From Heterohyrax brucei (lineage: Eukaryota > Chordata > Mammalia > Hyracoidea > Procaviidae), in assembly GCA_028571685.1 (NCBI GenBank), contig CM053158.1:58744001-58808000 (forward strand): DNA of 64,000 bases. Reading direction: 5' to 3'. A program made the translations under genes and the position numbers. The notes beneath the pieces are model-generated. The model was given only the letters and a program-made list of their open reading frames with translations. It did no database searches and was not told the origin of the DNA. Positions 12,641-24,940 of the stretch are shown piece after piece (positions within the stretch are counted from its first letter, which is position 1; every line of letters starts with the position of its first letter).

Positions 12641-13547
12641 TGGCGGGGGGAGGGCACGGTTAGTATGGCAGACTAAACACACATCTCCCTAAATCCCTCT
12701 GGAAAACGAGGCCTGAATTGATAAATAAATGGAGGCTTCTGGGCACCCAGTGAGTCCTAGGACACGGCACAGGGCTATCTACTTGGTTCGCTGACCCCTG
12801 CCCTTGTTGAGTGCCAGTGAGCATGAACTGAAGGTAAACCACCATTTTACTTTTTTCATCCTCTGTTTTACCTGGTGGAAGGGGCTGGGGTTTGACTGGC
12901 AGCAAGGCTCAGACACACTGCTGATTAGATCGGAGTGTGAAGTTGCTACATTTTGAAATCCTGGTCTTGGAATCTGTGCAATTCAGCACCTCTGACCTCC
13001 CTCTCTAGGAATCTCCAAATCTCTGCCATTGAATAGCTTTTACTGAGGCGGACAGGGTAGCTTGTGTGGGACACCATCTTGATTCACTGGGAGGCAGAGT
13101 TTCCTATACAGAGGCCTCAGCTGGACCTAATTCCCAAGCTGGGAGGCAATGCCTGCCCAGAGAGCACTTTTCTGGCAGTAAAGCAGTCTTTGATATAGAG
13201 GTGCTCACTTTGCCACCTAGGCTGAGGGACTTGCACACCTGAAAGCCTGACTAATTTTGGAAGCTGTCAGATACCTTTTACCTTCCAAAAGAGAAATAAC
13301 TGCGGTGCATCTGGGTGGCATCTCTTCCAGCCTTTACTGACTCATTTCATAGGGTCAGCTAATGGCCCCCCAGTGATTCTATAAGTGGGGCTGTGTCTTT
13401 TCCAATCAGGAGGTGGAGCTTGCTACCCCAGAGAATCCAGTAAGCCCAGTCACTGAAGTACACAGAGGTGTCTGGTAATCAACTTCCTTTTCAGACTGAG
13501 CTTTAGATCCCATTAAAGTAACACTGGAGAAACAAAACAATCTCTAG

Positions 13548-14501
13548 ATGTCCAAAAAGCAACAAACTTTGGACCAGAACAGTAGGAAGAATTCACCTAT
13601 GGCTTCAGAAGGCTCACAAAAGAAAGAGCCAAAGAACTTCCCAGACAAAGAAGCCTCTCTGAAACTATCAGAGGGTGAGTACAAAAGGATTACATAGAGA
13701 GCCCTCCTTGACCTTACACAAAATGTAGCAGAGCAAAATGAAAAATTAAGCAAGCTGTTTGGTCTCATGGAACACCAGTACTCTGAAATCCAACAGATCA
13801 AGAACAAAATCAAACAGATAGAAAACTCAGTTCAAAGCCAAGAAAACAGGATGGAACAAATGGAAAAGAGACTTTCTGACTTGGAAGACAGAACTACTGA
13901 CTCCAGCATCTATGAGGAGAAATCAGAAAAAAGAAACAACAAAAATGAAGAAGCATTTGTGGGACTCTATTAAGAGGAACAATTAGTTAAGAGGAATGAT
14001 TAGAGTTCCTGAACAGGGTGACACACCTGAGAACACAGAGAGTACTGTGGCAGAGCTACTGACAAAAACTTTCCAGAAATTATGAAAGAAGAGAATACAG
14101 ATATCCAAAATGCATATCAAACACCATTCAATACAGATCCCAAAAGAAAACCTCCAAGATATACTATAATCAAGCTTAATAAAATGAAACACAAGCAGAA
14201 ATTCTTAAAGGCAGCAAGACTCAAAGCAAAGCTACTATTCAGAGGGAAACCCTGAAGGCTTTCATCAGATTTCTCAACAGAAACAATGCTGGCACGGAGA
14301 CAATGGGATGACATATTCAAAGCCTTGAAGGAGAAGAACTTCCAACCAAGAATTACATATCCTGCAAAACTATCTTTCAAATATCAAAATGAAATCAAGA
14401 CATTCACAGATAAACAGAAACTCAGAGACTTTGTAAAAACCAAACCAAAGCTACAAGAAATACTGAAAGAAGCTCTTGGCTTAGAAGAACAAAACCATTA
14501 A
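13548..14501 (+). pseudogene. L1 ORF1 remnant
   Basis: ORF1 encodes the RNA-binding trimeric chaperone of L1. It starts MSKKQQTLDQ. Visible parts are the coiled coil (QIKNKIKQIENSVQSQENR) and the C-terminal domain (RQWDDIFKALKEKNFQPRIT), ending EALGLEEQNH. The RRM segment between them is frame-broken near 13970-14110. It aligns along its length with 44472-45354. Confidence 0.9.
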
Positions 14502-14933
14502 TTTTGTATTTTAGGAGGAAATACAGGACACACCATCCAGAAACCTACTTAATTAGGTAAGGCTCCCAACTCAATCAAAGCTGTAATATTAAAAGAAGTG
14601 ATCCAGTGATCATCTCATGAAAACTATGATGTCATCATATTAAAAAGAGGGATGTACTACAGTTGTTATACTCCTTCCAGATGGACAGGAAGTTAATAGG
14701 ACTTATAATAGCTATAACTGGCTTTAAACACAGACTATTAATGGGGATCATATGGGGAGCCACAAAGCACAATAAATATGCAACATATCAAATCAAGAAA
14801 CGTAACACAGGAGTCTCAACAACCACAAAACTAACCCTGAAAAACGTGAAAAATCAACTCATAAAGAAGAATGTCCCAGAACAGAATAATAAGAACAACA
14901 GAGAAAACATCAACACAAAAATAAACATATCAC

Positions 14934-16016
14934 AATAGTATTAAACACATATATACCTATCAATAATTACATTGAATGTGAATGGACTGAATGCTGCAGT
15001 AAAGAGACAATGAGTGGTATCTTGGATCAAAAGACCTAACTGGCCATATGCTGCTTACATGAAACTCACCTTAAAGACATGAATAAACTGAAAATTAAAT
15101 GATGGAAGAACATATATCAAGCTAACAATACACGAAGAAGAGCAGGTGTGGCAATACTAATCTCAGATAAAATAGATTTTAATGTAAAATACACCATTGT
15201 GGACAAGGATGGACACTATTTATTGCTGAAAAGTTCAATACACAAGTAGGACTTAACAATATTAAATATTTATACACCCAATACTAGAGCATCTAAATAC
15301 ACTGAAGAAACACTGACTACACTAAAAAATGAGATAAATCAGTCCACAATAATAGTGGGAGACTTCAACACTCCACTCTCAATATTGGACAGATTGTCTA
15401 GAAAAAAGCTCAATAAAGACACAGAAGATCTTATTGTCACAATTAACCAACTAGACCTCATTGACATATACAGAACTTTCTGTCCATCAGCAGACAACTA
15501 CACCTTCTTCTCCAGTGCATATGGAACATTCTCCAGAATAGATGATGTATTAGCACATAAAGTAAATCTCAACAAAATCCATACCACTGAATTACTGCAA
15601 AGTATCTTCTCAGACTACAGAGCCATTAAAGTCAAAATCAACACAAAAACATAGATAGAAAGTGAAACACAGGGAAACCGAGTATCTTGCTCAAAAACCC
15701 ATGGGTTATAGAAGAAATCAAGGATGAAATAAAGAAATTTATGGATTCCAGCGAGAATGAAAACACTTCTTACCAGAACCTAAGAGATACAGCCAAAGCA
15801 GTGCTCAGAGGTCAGTTTATCTCTATAAATGCACATGTCTGAAAGCAAGAAAGAACCCAAACCAAAGATCTAACCCTACAGCTTGTACAAGTAGAGAGAC
15901 GGAGACAGAGGAACCCCTCAGGCACCAGAAGAAAACAGATTATAAAGATTACAGTAGAACTAAATGAATTAGAGAATAGAAGAACAATTGAAAAAACTGA
16001 AGAGGCCAATGAAGAG
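14934..16016 (+). pseudogene. L1 ORF2 endonuclease remnant, 3'-truncated
   Basis: The usual ATG before the TIxTLNVNGLN-like start is replaced. The APE-type endonuclease is visible as PNWPYAAYMKLTLK-like text and GDFNTPLSILDRLSRKKLNK (from 15358), followed by SAYGTFSRIDDVLAHK (S...RIDD region). The element breaks off shortly after the endonuclease, so no reverse transcriptase is present. Confidence 0.85.
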
Positions 16017-16345
16017 GACCACATGGCAAGGATCTCAGAGCAGCCTCTGGATGCTAACAGTGATCCCCTGCCAAAAGTTAATGAGAAAAGGGAACCTCAG
16101 TCATAAACCACAAGAAAATGAAATTTCCCAACAGCCATGTGAGCTTGGAAGATGACCCTGAGCCTCAGATGAGACTGCAGGCCCAGCTAACACCTCGACA
16201 GCCACTTTGTGAAATACTGGGCAGAGAACCCAGACATGGCTATACTCAGACTTCTGGCCTACACAACTGTGACAATAAATACACGTTGTTTTAGGCATTA
16301 AGTATGTAGCAATTTGTTATGCAGCTCTAGAAAACTAACATAGTC
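16017..16345 (+). mobile_element. Old LTR, right part
   Basis: It continues the LTR at 12320: gagcttggaagatgaccctg, acaactgtgacaataaatac (polyadenylation-signal region) and an end near aatttgttatgcagctctag. This is the 3' end layout of MaLR/MLT1-type LTRs. It is old and decayed, with no internal region in the window. Confidence 0.8.
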
Positions 16346-16537
16346 ATATGTTCCCCTAAGTAACACCGACATCACTTTATTGAAGTTGTTTGTTTTAGTG
16401 GGCAAGAATGTGGACTAATCTGGTTAAATGTATGACTTCAAGGAAGAGAATAACCAGAATAATAAAAATAAGCTGTTAAAATTTCAGAAATTTTACAATG
16501 TCTTCTGATTCACAGACTGAATTTTACATAGACAGCA

Positions 16538-17345
16538 TTTTTTTTTTAATATTTTATTGTGGTTAAGTGCAAGTTTACAGATGAAGTCAGACTGTCATAT
16601 TCAAGCCCATACAGAGACCCATATGGAACTCCATCTGGTATTCCAGCCCTGTGATACCACAGTTCTTCTTGTCACTCTATTCTTTCCATATTCCTTCAAC
16701 CTAGTCCTGTCCCCTCTTCTCCATCCTCCCATCTCATTACTACAGGGAAGCAGTTCCAAATGTCTCATGGCTTACAGTCCAACTCTGTACAAAAAGAGTT
16801 GTCTTTGGTGCTGGTTTCAGCTCTGGGATAGGAGCAAGTCCAAGGGCCATGCTCTCAGGCGACCCTCAAGGTTGTCAGACTATCAGGTCTGGTCTTTTAA
16901 TAGAATTCGAGATCTGTACCCCTATTGTTCTCCTGCTATGTCTGGGAGTCTGACATTCTATTGTCTCTTAGCGCAGCCTTTGGGGGTGGCCAGGCACCAT
17001 CTAGTTTTTCTGGTCTCCTGCTGGTGTAGATTCTGAACCATCTGGCCCCATCTGTTTCCTGGGCTCACACTGTTCTCCTGTCTTTCATGACCTTGATACT
17101 CTTCTGTTTCAGTGGGATTAAGACCAATTGATGCTCCTTAAATGGCAGCTTGGTAGCTTTTAAGATCCGAGATACCACTCATCCAGTTGGGATGCAAACC
17201 ATTTTCTTAAGAAGAAAAAACTTAGTTGTGCCAGTTGACCTAGAAGTCCCCTGAAAGCACAGTCTCCAGACCCCCAACCCTGCTACTCTTACCTTCAAAG
17301 TCTTAGGTTGTGTGCAGGAAATCTTTTAGCACTTGGTATAGTCCA
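16538..17345 (-). mobile_element. L1 3' UTR fragment
   Basis: A poly-T start (16540) followed by the L1 3' UTR in reverse. It aligns with 55183-55990 and 8300-9200 (boxes such as gcagcttggtagcttttaag). It is 5'-truncated at about 17345. The plus-strand frame 16557-17036 is antisense to it. Confidence 0.85.
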
Positions 17346-17369
17346 GCACTGTTGATCATCCTTCTGTTG

Positions 17370-17500
17370 TCTTAAAGATTATCTGATCCAAATACCTCAT
17401 TTTCTAGGCAAGACACAGAGGAGTCTAGTTCTCCAAGCTCACAGAGCTAATGAGCAGCAGAAAGGAGCTACAGTCTACTTCCTCCAGCACACTGAACTGC
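17370..17500 (+). mobile_element. MIR fragment
   Basis: The gcaagacacagaggagtcta...caagctcacagagctaatga portion has the MIR core layout (gaggaaactgaggcacagag...ggtcacacagctagt). Confidence 0.6.
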
Positions 17501-17756
17501 TCCCACATGTCTTCAGAAAGCTTCTTCTAACTGGTGTTAGCAGGTGGGCTTGACTATGGAGAGGGAGACAGAAGGAATATCTCCTCTCTGCTACCATGTT
17601 AAAATCCCCTTAAGTACATATTGCATGCTTTAGAAAAGTGGAATTTAAAGCACACATATGAAAGGATTCAAAGATTTTTTAAAAGCAGCGCTAATAAAGT
17701 TGATGGTAATTCAGTACAACTACCACTATATAATAACACATTTCAGGTCTCTAAAG

Positions 17757-17962
17757 CAGTAGTTCTCAATCGGGAGCAATTCTGATCCTCAGGACATCTG
17801 GCAATGCCTGGAGACATTTTTGGTTGTGTGAGGGAATTGCTACTGGCATCTAGTGGCACAGTTGGGGATGTTCCTAAACATCCTATATTGCACAGGACAG
17901 GCCTAGACAACAAAGTATTATTTGGCCCACAATGTCAACAGTGCTGAGGTTCAAAAATCCAA
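17757..17962 (+). mobile_element. MER5A DNA transposon
   Basis: Recognised by agttctcaatcgggagcaat, catctggcaatgcctggaga, gctactggcatctagtggc and aaacatcctatattgcacag. This is close to the MER5A consensus (hAT-Charlie nonautonomous). It is nearly full length. Confidence 0.92.
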
Positions 17963-18261
17963 CTGTAAATCATCCTACTCTATAGCATCACAGTTATCCC
18001 TCTTAATCCCCGCTGGCCCTTTAATACCATGACAGTTATCATTGTGACTCACCTCAACTGTACCCTCTATGCACACAGAAGGAAGACACTCTCCTCCCTC
18101 CATATCCATATCTTCTTTGGCTGGGCTTTAAACAGGCTTATATCCCATTTCTCATTTTCAGCAAGTCATGCATATACCCTGCTTTAACATCACAGGTCTA
18201 CCTGCACAGCTCAGTATTCTCTCTGACACAAAACCAAAACACTAAGTATTTTTTATTTTAG

Positions 18262-18438
18262 GAGACCTGGTGGTGCCTTGGTTCACGCAATCAACTACTA
18301 ACTGAAAGGTCAGCAGTTTCAAACCACCAGCCACTCCACAGAAGGGAGATGAGACAGTCAGCTTCTGCAGAGATTTACAGCCTTGGAAACTATGGGGTCA
18401 TTATGAGTTGGAATCAACTCAACAACAGTGGTTTTGGT
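18262..18438 (+). mobile_element. AfroSINE
   Basis: tRNA-like head (cctggtggtgccttggttca), long body with a cttctgcagagatttacagc block, and tail ending acagtggttttggttt. Confidence 0.85.
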
Positions 18439-18889
18439 TTGGGGATACATGTTTTATACACTGAACAAAATTTGGCAATCCATCAGTGAAAGAACTGCAA
18501 TGGCAACTAACAGCCAGCGAAAGGCTGGTGGAATATGAATGTTCTAAAACATGTAACTGAAAACTGTTGCCAGATATTCCAACTTTAAAAAAAAGAAAAA
18601 AATTTGGATACCTGGAATCTTAGAGGAAACCACTCACATTTAATGTTCGCACATATATATAAATACATATACATACTTAATTTTATGGGTCCAACAACTG
18701 CCTTCTTTGCACTTTACAGTATAGAACTAAAGGGCAAATTAACAGTCTCCAAACAGGTCTAATTCAGGGAACTAAATGGTAAGACCCTTGGATGAGGACA
18801 GCAAGTTTCAGGGTAGGTGCTACTATTGATAATGATCATCATTATTATCATAACAACAACAAATCATAACAGACACAGAGAAATATGGA
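18439..18889. other. Unique intron sequence
   Basis: No recognised repeat beyond a short (at)n stretch near 18655. Confidence 0.5.
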
Positions 18890-19096
18890 AGTCTTCGGGT
18901 AGTGCAGATAATGCTCCACCACAAGCCAAAAGGTTGGTGATTTGAACCCATCCAAAGCACGTCTGAAGACAGACCTGGTGATCTACGTCCAGAAAAATCA
19001 TAGCCCTTAAAATCTTATGGAGCACTGTCCTACTCCGCAATGCATGGGGTTGCCATGAGTTGAAAGTGACTTGATGACAGCTGGTGTGGTTTCTGG
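18890..19096 (+). mobile_element. AfroSINE, long form
   Basis: Diverged head, a body with acctggtgatctacgtccag, and an end gttgccatgagttgaaagtg with a tggtttctggtt tail. Confidence 0.8.
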
Positions 19097-19099
19097 TTA

Positions 19100-19330
19100 T
19101 ACCTGACTATATTTCAGGCACTAGTCTAAGCACTTTATAGATATTAACATATTTAACCTTCCCAACATCCTTATGAAGTAGATATTACTATTACTCCTAT
19201 ATCTTACAGATGAAGAAAATGAGACAACAAAGATTAAATAACTTGACTCGAGTCACACAGTCAAGTAAGTACTGCAGTGCAGATCTGAACCCAGACACCC
19301 TACCTGGATAGTACATGCTCCAAAGAATCT
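19100..19330 (+). mobile_element. MIR
   Basis: The order ggcactagtctaagcacttt, then atgaagaaaatgagacaaca, then gtcacacagtcaagtaagta is the MIR consensus order. Confidence 0.85.
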
Positions 19331-19348
19331 ATCAGAATTCTCAACTTT

Positions 19349-20040
19349 GCCTTTGGCACTCCATATTGGTGTGTGGCATCTGGGATCTTAAAAGTTAGCA
19401 TGCTGCCATCTGAAATATACCAAACAGTCCTAACTCATCTGAAACAGAGGATCACCAAGAACATCAAAGACACAAGGAGAAAAGAGCCCAGGAAATAGAA
19501 GGATCCATATGATGGGAGACCGTATCAGTATGAGACCAGAAGAACCAGATGGTGCCTGGCCACCACCAAAGACAGCTGTGGTAGGAGACACAATGTAGAG
19601 TCCCTGCGCCAACACAAGAAAAACAAAGATGCAGCCCAAGAACTCTTTCAAAAGACCTGAACTGATGGTCCCACAGCCTGGATGTTCCCCTAGGAACACA
19701 GCCCCAGACCTCCCGCTGTCCCTGACTGGAAACAAGCAATGAGGTCAACTCTTCAGATACACATGGTCTGGACTCATAGACACAGTGAGACCATATGATG
19801 TGTGTACTTTATGGTTCTATGCATTTATAGGAGGTGGTCCTACTGGTCTCTTCTAGATGGAAGAGAGAAGGGTGGAGAGTAGGGGACAGATGCTTGTTGA
19901 AGGGACACTAGAACTATGAAATGGAAAGGAGAAGCATGCTGTCACCAGGTGGGGAGAGCAGAAGGAGCTGCAGATAGCTAGGCATGCAAAACCAATTTGG
20001 ATTGTGTATTTTCACTTAATAACAATTAAAAAAAAAAAGA
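19349..20040 (+). mobile_element. L1 3' UTR fragment, severely 5'-truncated
   Basis: It starts in the 3'-UTR module with caccatattgg-type text and ends in a poly-A near 20040. A 15-bp imperfect target duplication flanks it: agaattctcaacttt at 19334-19348 and agaattttcaacttt at 20057-20071, one mismatch. Confidence 0.92.
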
Positions 20041-20099
20041 ATGAACAGGAAAAAAGAGAATTTTCAACTTTCATGTGGGAAGGCATTTTGTACCTTATC

Positions 20100-20360
20100 T
20101 CTCCCTACAGGTAAAAAATATGCTTTGTTTAAACTAATAAATTTAAGCTAATATAAAACAATATATAAGTATAAATGATATACTAATATTTTAGTATTTT
20201 ATTTAATAATTTAGTAATTTTATTTATACTTATTAAATATACTAATACTTAAACATTTATTTTAACTAATACAAAACAACATACAAATATGAACAATATA
20301 CTAACATAAAGCTAACTAATAAACTAAACACAAAATATGTTTTATTTAAACTAATAAGTT
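20100..20360. repeat. AT-rich degenerate tandem repeat
   Basis: The motif 'tttaaactaataa...' recurs near 20127, 20260 and 20343. The phrase acaatatataagtataaatg is echoed as acaacatacaaatatgaaca. It looks like an old, degraded tandem of roughly 70-110 bp units. Confidence 0.55.
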
Positions 20361-20796
20361 CTTAATGGTCACACTTTAGAAAAAAAGGCTAAGATAGTAC
20401 TTGGTGCACCCTGTCTAAACATGTATGGAAGTAGAAGCATTTTTTCCTAATTGCAAATGTTATCTTCCTCTCTCTAAAAATCTTGTTGGCCTGGCAGGAC
20501 TCCATCCTTCTTGTCAGATGAAGTTGTATTTTCACAATGATAATTTGGGCATTTGCTAATGTAAGACAAACAGATGCATATTTCATACCCTCTTCCATCT
20601 AAGTCAAAAGGCATGTGAGACTTGGCTACGGCCTCCAACCAGAGTGTGAATTGTGGAAAGTAATTCTAAAGCTTACCAGAGATTCACGGCACAAACTTGT
20701 CCTATACATGGCAACTGTATTATGGTAGTATTATTACTAAAATTTCTTTAAACAGGTGTATTCAAGATTCATAACAGCTTAAAAAAAAACAAAACA
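20361..20796. other. Unique intron sequence
   Basis: Nothing recognised. The minus-strand frame 20389-20598 has no known domain. Confidence 0.5.
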
Positions 20797-20950
20797 AACC
20801 AGTTGCCATCAAGTAAATTCAAACTCATAGTGACTCTACAGGACAGAGTAGAAGTGTCCATGGAGTTTCCAAGGAATAGCTAGTGGATTCAAAATGCCAA
20901 CCTTTTGGTTAGCAGCCAGAGCACTTAAACCACTATGCCACCAGGGTTTC
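20797..20950 (-). mobile_element. AfroSINE, short form
   Basis: aaaccagttgccatcaagta tail side, gacagagtagaagtgtcc core, head cactatgccaccagggtt. Nearly complete. Confidence 0.92.
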
Positions 20951-23492
20951 TCATAACATAACTAGTAAACTTACAAAAGCAGCTAGTATGTAAATTAACT
21001 TCAAATTTCACTTTATTTGAAGGGTCTCTGTCAGACTTAGGTTTAACTAAAAGAAAAACTAATTTTCACCTTTAATAGGAACCGTGCTATTTGCTCTTCT
21101 TCATGAGCTCTATTTTCCATTTTAGCATCAAATGCTTAAGGGAAACACAGATTTTGTCATTTTATTCTTATAGGTCATAAAGTAGTACAATATTGTAAAC
21201 ATTTATATGCTTTATTTAGAGATAAAAAGGGACTTAAAGGCTTTTATAAACCATTACTCTCCGGTGTGCTTAGAAATCTAAATAAAATCTAATTTTAAAA
21301 GACAATTTTAAACTGGGTTGAGAAAAAGAACACTGCATATACAGAAGGATAACTATCTCCTAACAAGTGAATATAATTAAATACTGAATATATACATGTG
21401 TTACCAATAATTGTGATGACTGAAAAATACGAACACTAGTTGATTTCCCTTTAATATATGCCTCAGCCAGAAAAAAAAGAAAAAAACAAAACAAACAACT
21501 GCATTTCCTACTTTCTCTCCAGTGAATAACACTATTCAAAAGAGTTTTTTAAATGATGAAAAAAAGCTCTCAGAACGCCATGTAAATATGCATCCATTTC
21601 ACCTGTGTCCTCAGGAAACAAATGAACAAACAAAAAACCTGTTGCCATTGAGTCAATTCTGAAAAATCTCTACTCAGTATTGGATCTTAAAAAAAAGCAT
21701 CAGCAACAACCAAAAGATTCTTTAAGAAACTAGCTTTTACATTTTAATTGTTCAAAATGCTCAAGATGAATAGAAGAAGATAACCTCCAATATATGCAAG
21801 GGGAGAGAAATTTTGCTTTAAAGTAATTCAGTATTTCCTTAGCAAAAGAATAAGGTTGAAAAGCATTACTACTGTCAATATAACAAAAATCTGGGAATTA
21901 CAAAAGATCTCCCAAACTGCAGTCAATGGCCCACTTGCTTCGAGTAATATTGGTAATGGCCAAATTCCAGTACAACAACAAAAAAAAAACAGCCCAGAAG
22001 TCTACTGGAGTTCACTGTAACAGGATTTGAGCTATAATTAAATTTGATTAGTTTGGTTCAAACCTCAAGTTCAAAAGAATTATCAGCATGAATGGATGAA
22101 AGCCCTTTTACACGGGCATTTTGAAAATATGAAAAGGGCTGACACAGCAAGCATCAAAGACTTTAACAGCAATTGACCCTTCCCAGAGCAAAGCAGAAAC
22201 GCTAACAGCTGAAACTCAGATGGCTCGTGCAAAGGAAATAAAGATCCAGATGGCTTAAAAAGCCTGGTAACTTATTAAATATTCAGTACTATTATGTTTA
22301 ACTGGCTTTTGCCAGGGATAGCCAAAGGTAGCCAAATGCATCATCTATAAAATGTGGAGAAGAGTTTTCTATTCCACTCCCTGAAAAACCATAGCAAGTA
22401 AAATTTTATCAGAAATTACTCCAGCATGACACTCAAACAGCAATGATGCTTGAAAAACAACCACAACAAAACCCTATAACTTGAAAGTCCAAACTTGTTC
22501 ACCTGGGAGGAGAGGGAGAGGAGATTCTTCCACATGACTATTTGGGAGACATTTAACTCTTACTCTCTAAGACAGGTGGACACATGGATATACATATTTT
22601 TCTGTCTCCTTGAACCACATTACCTTTGGGGTCCATTAAAAAAGGAGAAAAGTAAAAGCAGCCAAGCATAATAAATGTGGCCACAGAAAGCATGAACGAC
22701 AGAGGACTGGCACAGATTTCAGAAGCAGTTAACAAACAGAAACAGAGGATTACACATACAGTCATTTGTCATATACACAGTATATTTATATAAAAATACA
22801 TGTACATGGCAAGTGTGTACACACATTCATGCACATATAAAATGAACTGTAAACACAAATGTGTAAATATAAATTTATATATTTATAGACATGTGTACAC
22901 ACACATACAACCAAGTGCCTCTTTTCAACAACTGAAGTTATTAGTTAATTCAGTGTACATACCCTGAATTTTTAGAGTGCACTCTTCACTGAGTTTTGAT
23001 ATAAAAACCTTTCCCTTCTTACCATGCTGTTATCTATATGTCTGGGGATCCTGTGAGAGGGAAAAGCCTGTTTTTCACAAGATGGAAATATTCTGTGCCA
23101 AAGGAAACAGGTGTGAGATATCTCAAAGATGAAAGCAATTCTCCAAATAACAACATCACCCTCTAATGCTTTCCTGACATGTACAATTTTATTCCTCTCT
23201 TTCAGATTTAATACAAAGTCATGTGTGATCTTTTCTAACAGAGATGAGCAGTCCAATGATTGGTGATCATTCTGAGTGGTTTCTAACATTCAGTAAAGTC
23301 AATCCAACACCTAAAATGGGTAAGAAAAACAGCCATAGAAGACAGGCTGCTGCACTCTTAAATGCTCTTTTCTTTATAAGAAAAATAGACATTGATGAAA
23401 TTACTTATTCTGAAAACTGTTTAACTTTACCTAAAATCATCAGTATTAAAATAATTCAATGTAATCCCCCACCAAAATCAGAAAACCCCAGG
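20951..23492. other. Unique intron sequence
   Basis: Mostly unique. A SINE tail scrap lies at 21638-21665. 22770-22912 is rich in alternating tg/ta/ca dinucleotides. No supportable exon was found; the frames at 22553-22765, 22972-23289 and 23244-23582 have no recognisable domain. Confidence 0.55.
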
Positions 23493-23535
23493 AAGAAAGC
23501 CAAGCCAAGTGCCATCGAGTCAGATCCGACTGAAG
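23493..23535 (-). mobile_element. AfroSINE tail fragment (GCCAAG type)
   Basis: Contains gccaagccaagtgccatcga followed by gtcagatccgac, a SINE 3' tail only. Similar scraps occur at 27030, 30982, 31735 and 60716. Confidence 0.65.
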
Positions 23536-23705
23536 AAATCAATACTAATTTTATTTTCTGTCCATTAAAGATATCACACTGAACATAACATAGCAATGTC
23601 TTTCAGGAATTTCTCATCATATTAAAAAAAAAGTTATAAACAATTTATATTAAAGGGTATTACCAAATGGTTGTAGACACTATGTTTTTGTCTTTATTTC
23701 AAAAC

Positions 23706-24430
23706 AGAACAAGTTGTTAGGTGCAGTCCAGTCAGTTCCAACTCATAGTGACCCTATATACAATGGAATGGAACTTTGCCTGGCCCTGAGTCATCCTCAC
23801 AATCACTGTTAGGCTTAAACCCATTGTACAGCCACGGTGTGGGGTGTGGATTGACAAGACTCAAAAAGAGGATCTTCCTCTTTTTCACTGACCCTCTACT
23901 TTACCAAGCACGATGTCTTTCTCCAGTGATGGATCCCTCCTGATAACATGTCCAAGGGATATGAGACCAAGTCTTGCCATCCTTGCTTCTAAGGAGCTTC
24001 CTAGCCGTACTTCGTCCAAAACATATCTGTTCATTCTTCTGCGAGTCTGTGGTATATTCAAAACTCTTCACCAACACCATAATTCAAAGGCATCAATTTT
24101 TCTTCAGTCTTCCTTATTCACCATCCAACTTTTGCAAGCATATGAAAAGACTGAAAATATCATGGCTTGGTTTAGGTGCACCTCAGCCCTTATAGTGACA
24201 TATTTGCTTTTCAACACCTGAAAGTGATCTTTTGCAGTACCATTTACCCAAAGCAATACATCATTTGACTTTTTTTGACTACTATTTTATGGGCATTGAG
24301 TGTGGATCCAACCAAAACAAAACCCTTGATAACTTCAATCTTTTCCCCATTTCTCATGATGTTGCTTACTGGTCCAGTTGTGAGGATTGTTGTTTTCTTT
24401 ATGTTGAGCTAAAATCCAAACTGAAGGTTC
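23706..24430 (-). mobile_element. RTE (RTE1/BovB-like) LINE 3' fragment
   Basis: The minus strand encodes pieces such as SVFSYACKSWMVNKED, which match the C-terminal RT-side region of BovB-clade RTE (SYGCESWTVKK-like). The 3' end (on minus ...gactgcacctaacaa) lies at 23706. Afrotherian genomes are known to carry RTE1 of this clade. The copy is 5'-truncated and broken. Confidence 0.85.
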
Positions 24431-24466
24431 AGTCTTTCACCTTCATCAGTAAGTGCTACAAGTCTT

Positions 24467-24542
24467 TAGAATTTGCATTTCTAACAAGTTTCCAGGTAAT
24501 GCTGATCCTGCTAGTCTAGGGTTCACACTTCAAGACACACTG
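24467..24542 (+). mobile_element. MER20-like fragment
   Basis: tagaatttgcatttctaaca, agtttccaggtaatgctgat and ttcacacttcaagacacact match one half of MER20. Confidence 0.65.
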
Positions 24543-24717
24543 ATTTAGACAATTTTTTCTCAATAATTACCAAAGTTAATAATGAGAAAAAATGAAAACC
24601 AAACCATGGTATACTGTATGTTTAATAGAAATAAAGATTTTTTGTCCTTAGAATTTAAAAGAAACTAATGCAAATGATATTTAAGACAGGCCGAGCACAG
24701 TTCTTTGAGATAATCTA

Positions 24718-24940
24718 GTCCAAGGTTAGCAAATTTTTTCTGCAAAGGGCTAAACAGTAAATACTTTAGGCTTTGTGGGACATACAGTCCTGCTGCAACT
24801 ATTCAACTACTGCATTGTAGTGTGAAAGCAGTCACAGACAATACATAGATCAACGAGAGTAGCTGTGTGGCAATAAAACTTTATTTACAAAACAGGCTGT
24901 GGGCTGGATTTGGCCCACAGGTCACAGTTCTCCAGCTCCT
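24718..24940 (+). mobile_element. hAT-Charlie type nonautonomous element
   Basis: Best preserved of three copies: tctgcaaagggctaaacagt, actttaggctttgtgggaca, gcaataaaactttatttaca and ggatttggcccacagg. Confidence 0.78.

Larger units (their letters stand above)
12641..16016 (+). mobile_element. L1 with 5' end but no 3' end
   Basis: It starts with the GC-richer 5' UTR seen also at 43693 and 50323 (shared gactaaacacacatctcccta-type start). It continues through ORF1 (about 13548-14501), the inter-ORF spacer and the ORF2 endonuclease region, then ends near 16016 in the early ORF2 linker. There is no ORF2 remainder, 3' UTR or poly-A. The flanking LTR resumes immediately. Confidence 0.85.

Noticed and set aside
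13544-13813. Minus-strand frame opposite L1 ORF1, resembling the one at 44529-44828
   Set aside because: Both are shadows of the ORF1 coiled-coil region in two homologous copies; the likeness follows from the sense-strand sequence.
16557-17036. 159-codon plus-strand frame, among the longest in the window
   Set aside because: It lies wholly antisense to an L1 3' UTR and has no recognisable domain.
23244-23582. 112-codon frame that might be an exon
   Set aside because: No domain, no splice pair with carrier content, and its end runs into a SINE tail scrap.
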